A stretch of DNA of 31,898 bases from an uncultured Oscillospiraceae bacterium (GTDB lineage Bacteria > Bacillota > Clostridia > Oscillospirales > Acutalibacteraceae): NCBI GenBank assembly GCA_900542375.1, contig UQNI01000013.1, forward strand, positions 1 to 31,898. The letters are read 5' to 3'. Positions 31,864-31,898 of the stretch are shown in pieces (the stretch's first letter is position 1; each line of letters starts with the position of its first letter). The translations under genes and the position numbers were made by a program. Under the pieces are notes generated by a model. The model had not been told where the DNA came from. It ran no database searches and saw only the letters and a program-made list of their open reading frames with translations.

Positions 31864-31898
31864 TTAACCGGTTTCAGCCTCCGTTGTGAAAGTTACAG
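31864..31898 (-). CDS. Possible C-terminal end of an upstream gene
   Basis: At the right edge a - strand frame reads VTFTTEAETG and then TAA (31864-31866). This is consistent with the tail of a gene lying upstream of cas3, but only ten codons are visible, so it could equally be chance. Confidence 0.25.
   Translation of the reverse strand, partial: VTFTTEAETG

Overview
The window looks like a chromosomal segment of a low-GC, anaerobic, spore-forming Clostridia-type Firmicute. The reasons are the SCIFF ribosomal peptide with its radical SAM maturase beside tgt-yajC, a SpoIIM-like sporulation protein, a PdaA-type spore-cortex deacetylase, RqcH, the trmK-nif3 pair, strong AGGAGG-type ribosome binding sites with some GTG/TTG starts, and promoters of the TTGCNN-17-TATAAT kind. 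Genus-level placement is not possible from the sequence alone.

Left part (1-14.5 kb), mostly housekeeping. A cut-off exported or membrane protein (1-115, -) is followed by a two-gene + strand unit: a short-chain dehydrogenase closely resembling 3-alpha-hydroxysteroid dehydrogenase/carbonyl reductase, and a small NTF2/SnoaL-like protein. After a 0.63 kb gap holding hairpins, a - strand hemolysin III/PAQR-type membrane protein appears. A long - strand operon then runs trmK - nif3-like - rqcH - 4-TM protein - pgeF. Upstream of it lie a redox-disulfide DUF1858 protein and a SEC-C protein. On the + strand are a TTG-start tyrosine recombinase and a DUF454 membrane protein. A small coiled-coil protein, a second Xer recombinase (XerD-like), spoIIM-like and proC follow on the - strand.

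Middle (14.4-20.2 kb). A 0.9 kb stretch has no confident gene. The cluster tgt - yajC - TIGR04086 membrane protein - scfA (SCIFF) - scfB (maturase) follows on the - strand. A strong hairpin plus T-tract sits between scfA and scfB and probably sets their ratio. A + strand pdaA-like deacetylase gene ends at a very strong terminator.

Right part (20.2-31.9 kb). This is a complete type I-E CRISPR-Cas locus, transcribed leftward: cas3 - cse1 - cse2 - cas7e - cas5e - cas6e - cas1 - cas2, then a very short leader, then 22 identical 28-bp repeats with 21 spacers (21049-22358). Cas2 is fused to a DnaQ-like DEDDh exonuclease. The genes supply adaptation (cas1, cas2-dnaQ), crRNA processing (cas6e), Cascade (cse1, cse2, cas7e, cas5e, cas6e) and target destruction (cas3). 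Beyond the leader-distal end lies a further ~0.78 kb (20269-21016) of strongly diverged repeat copies at roughly 60-bp spacing. Several of them keep the repeat hairpin through paired substitutions and share a stem variant absent from the intact array. This looks like a fossil array, possibly one built on an ancestral repeat variant, and is the most interesting signal in the window.
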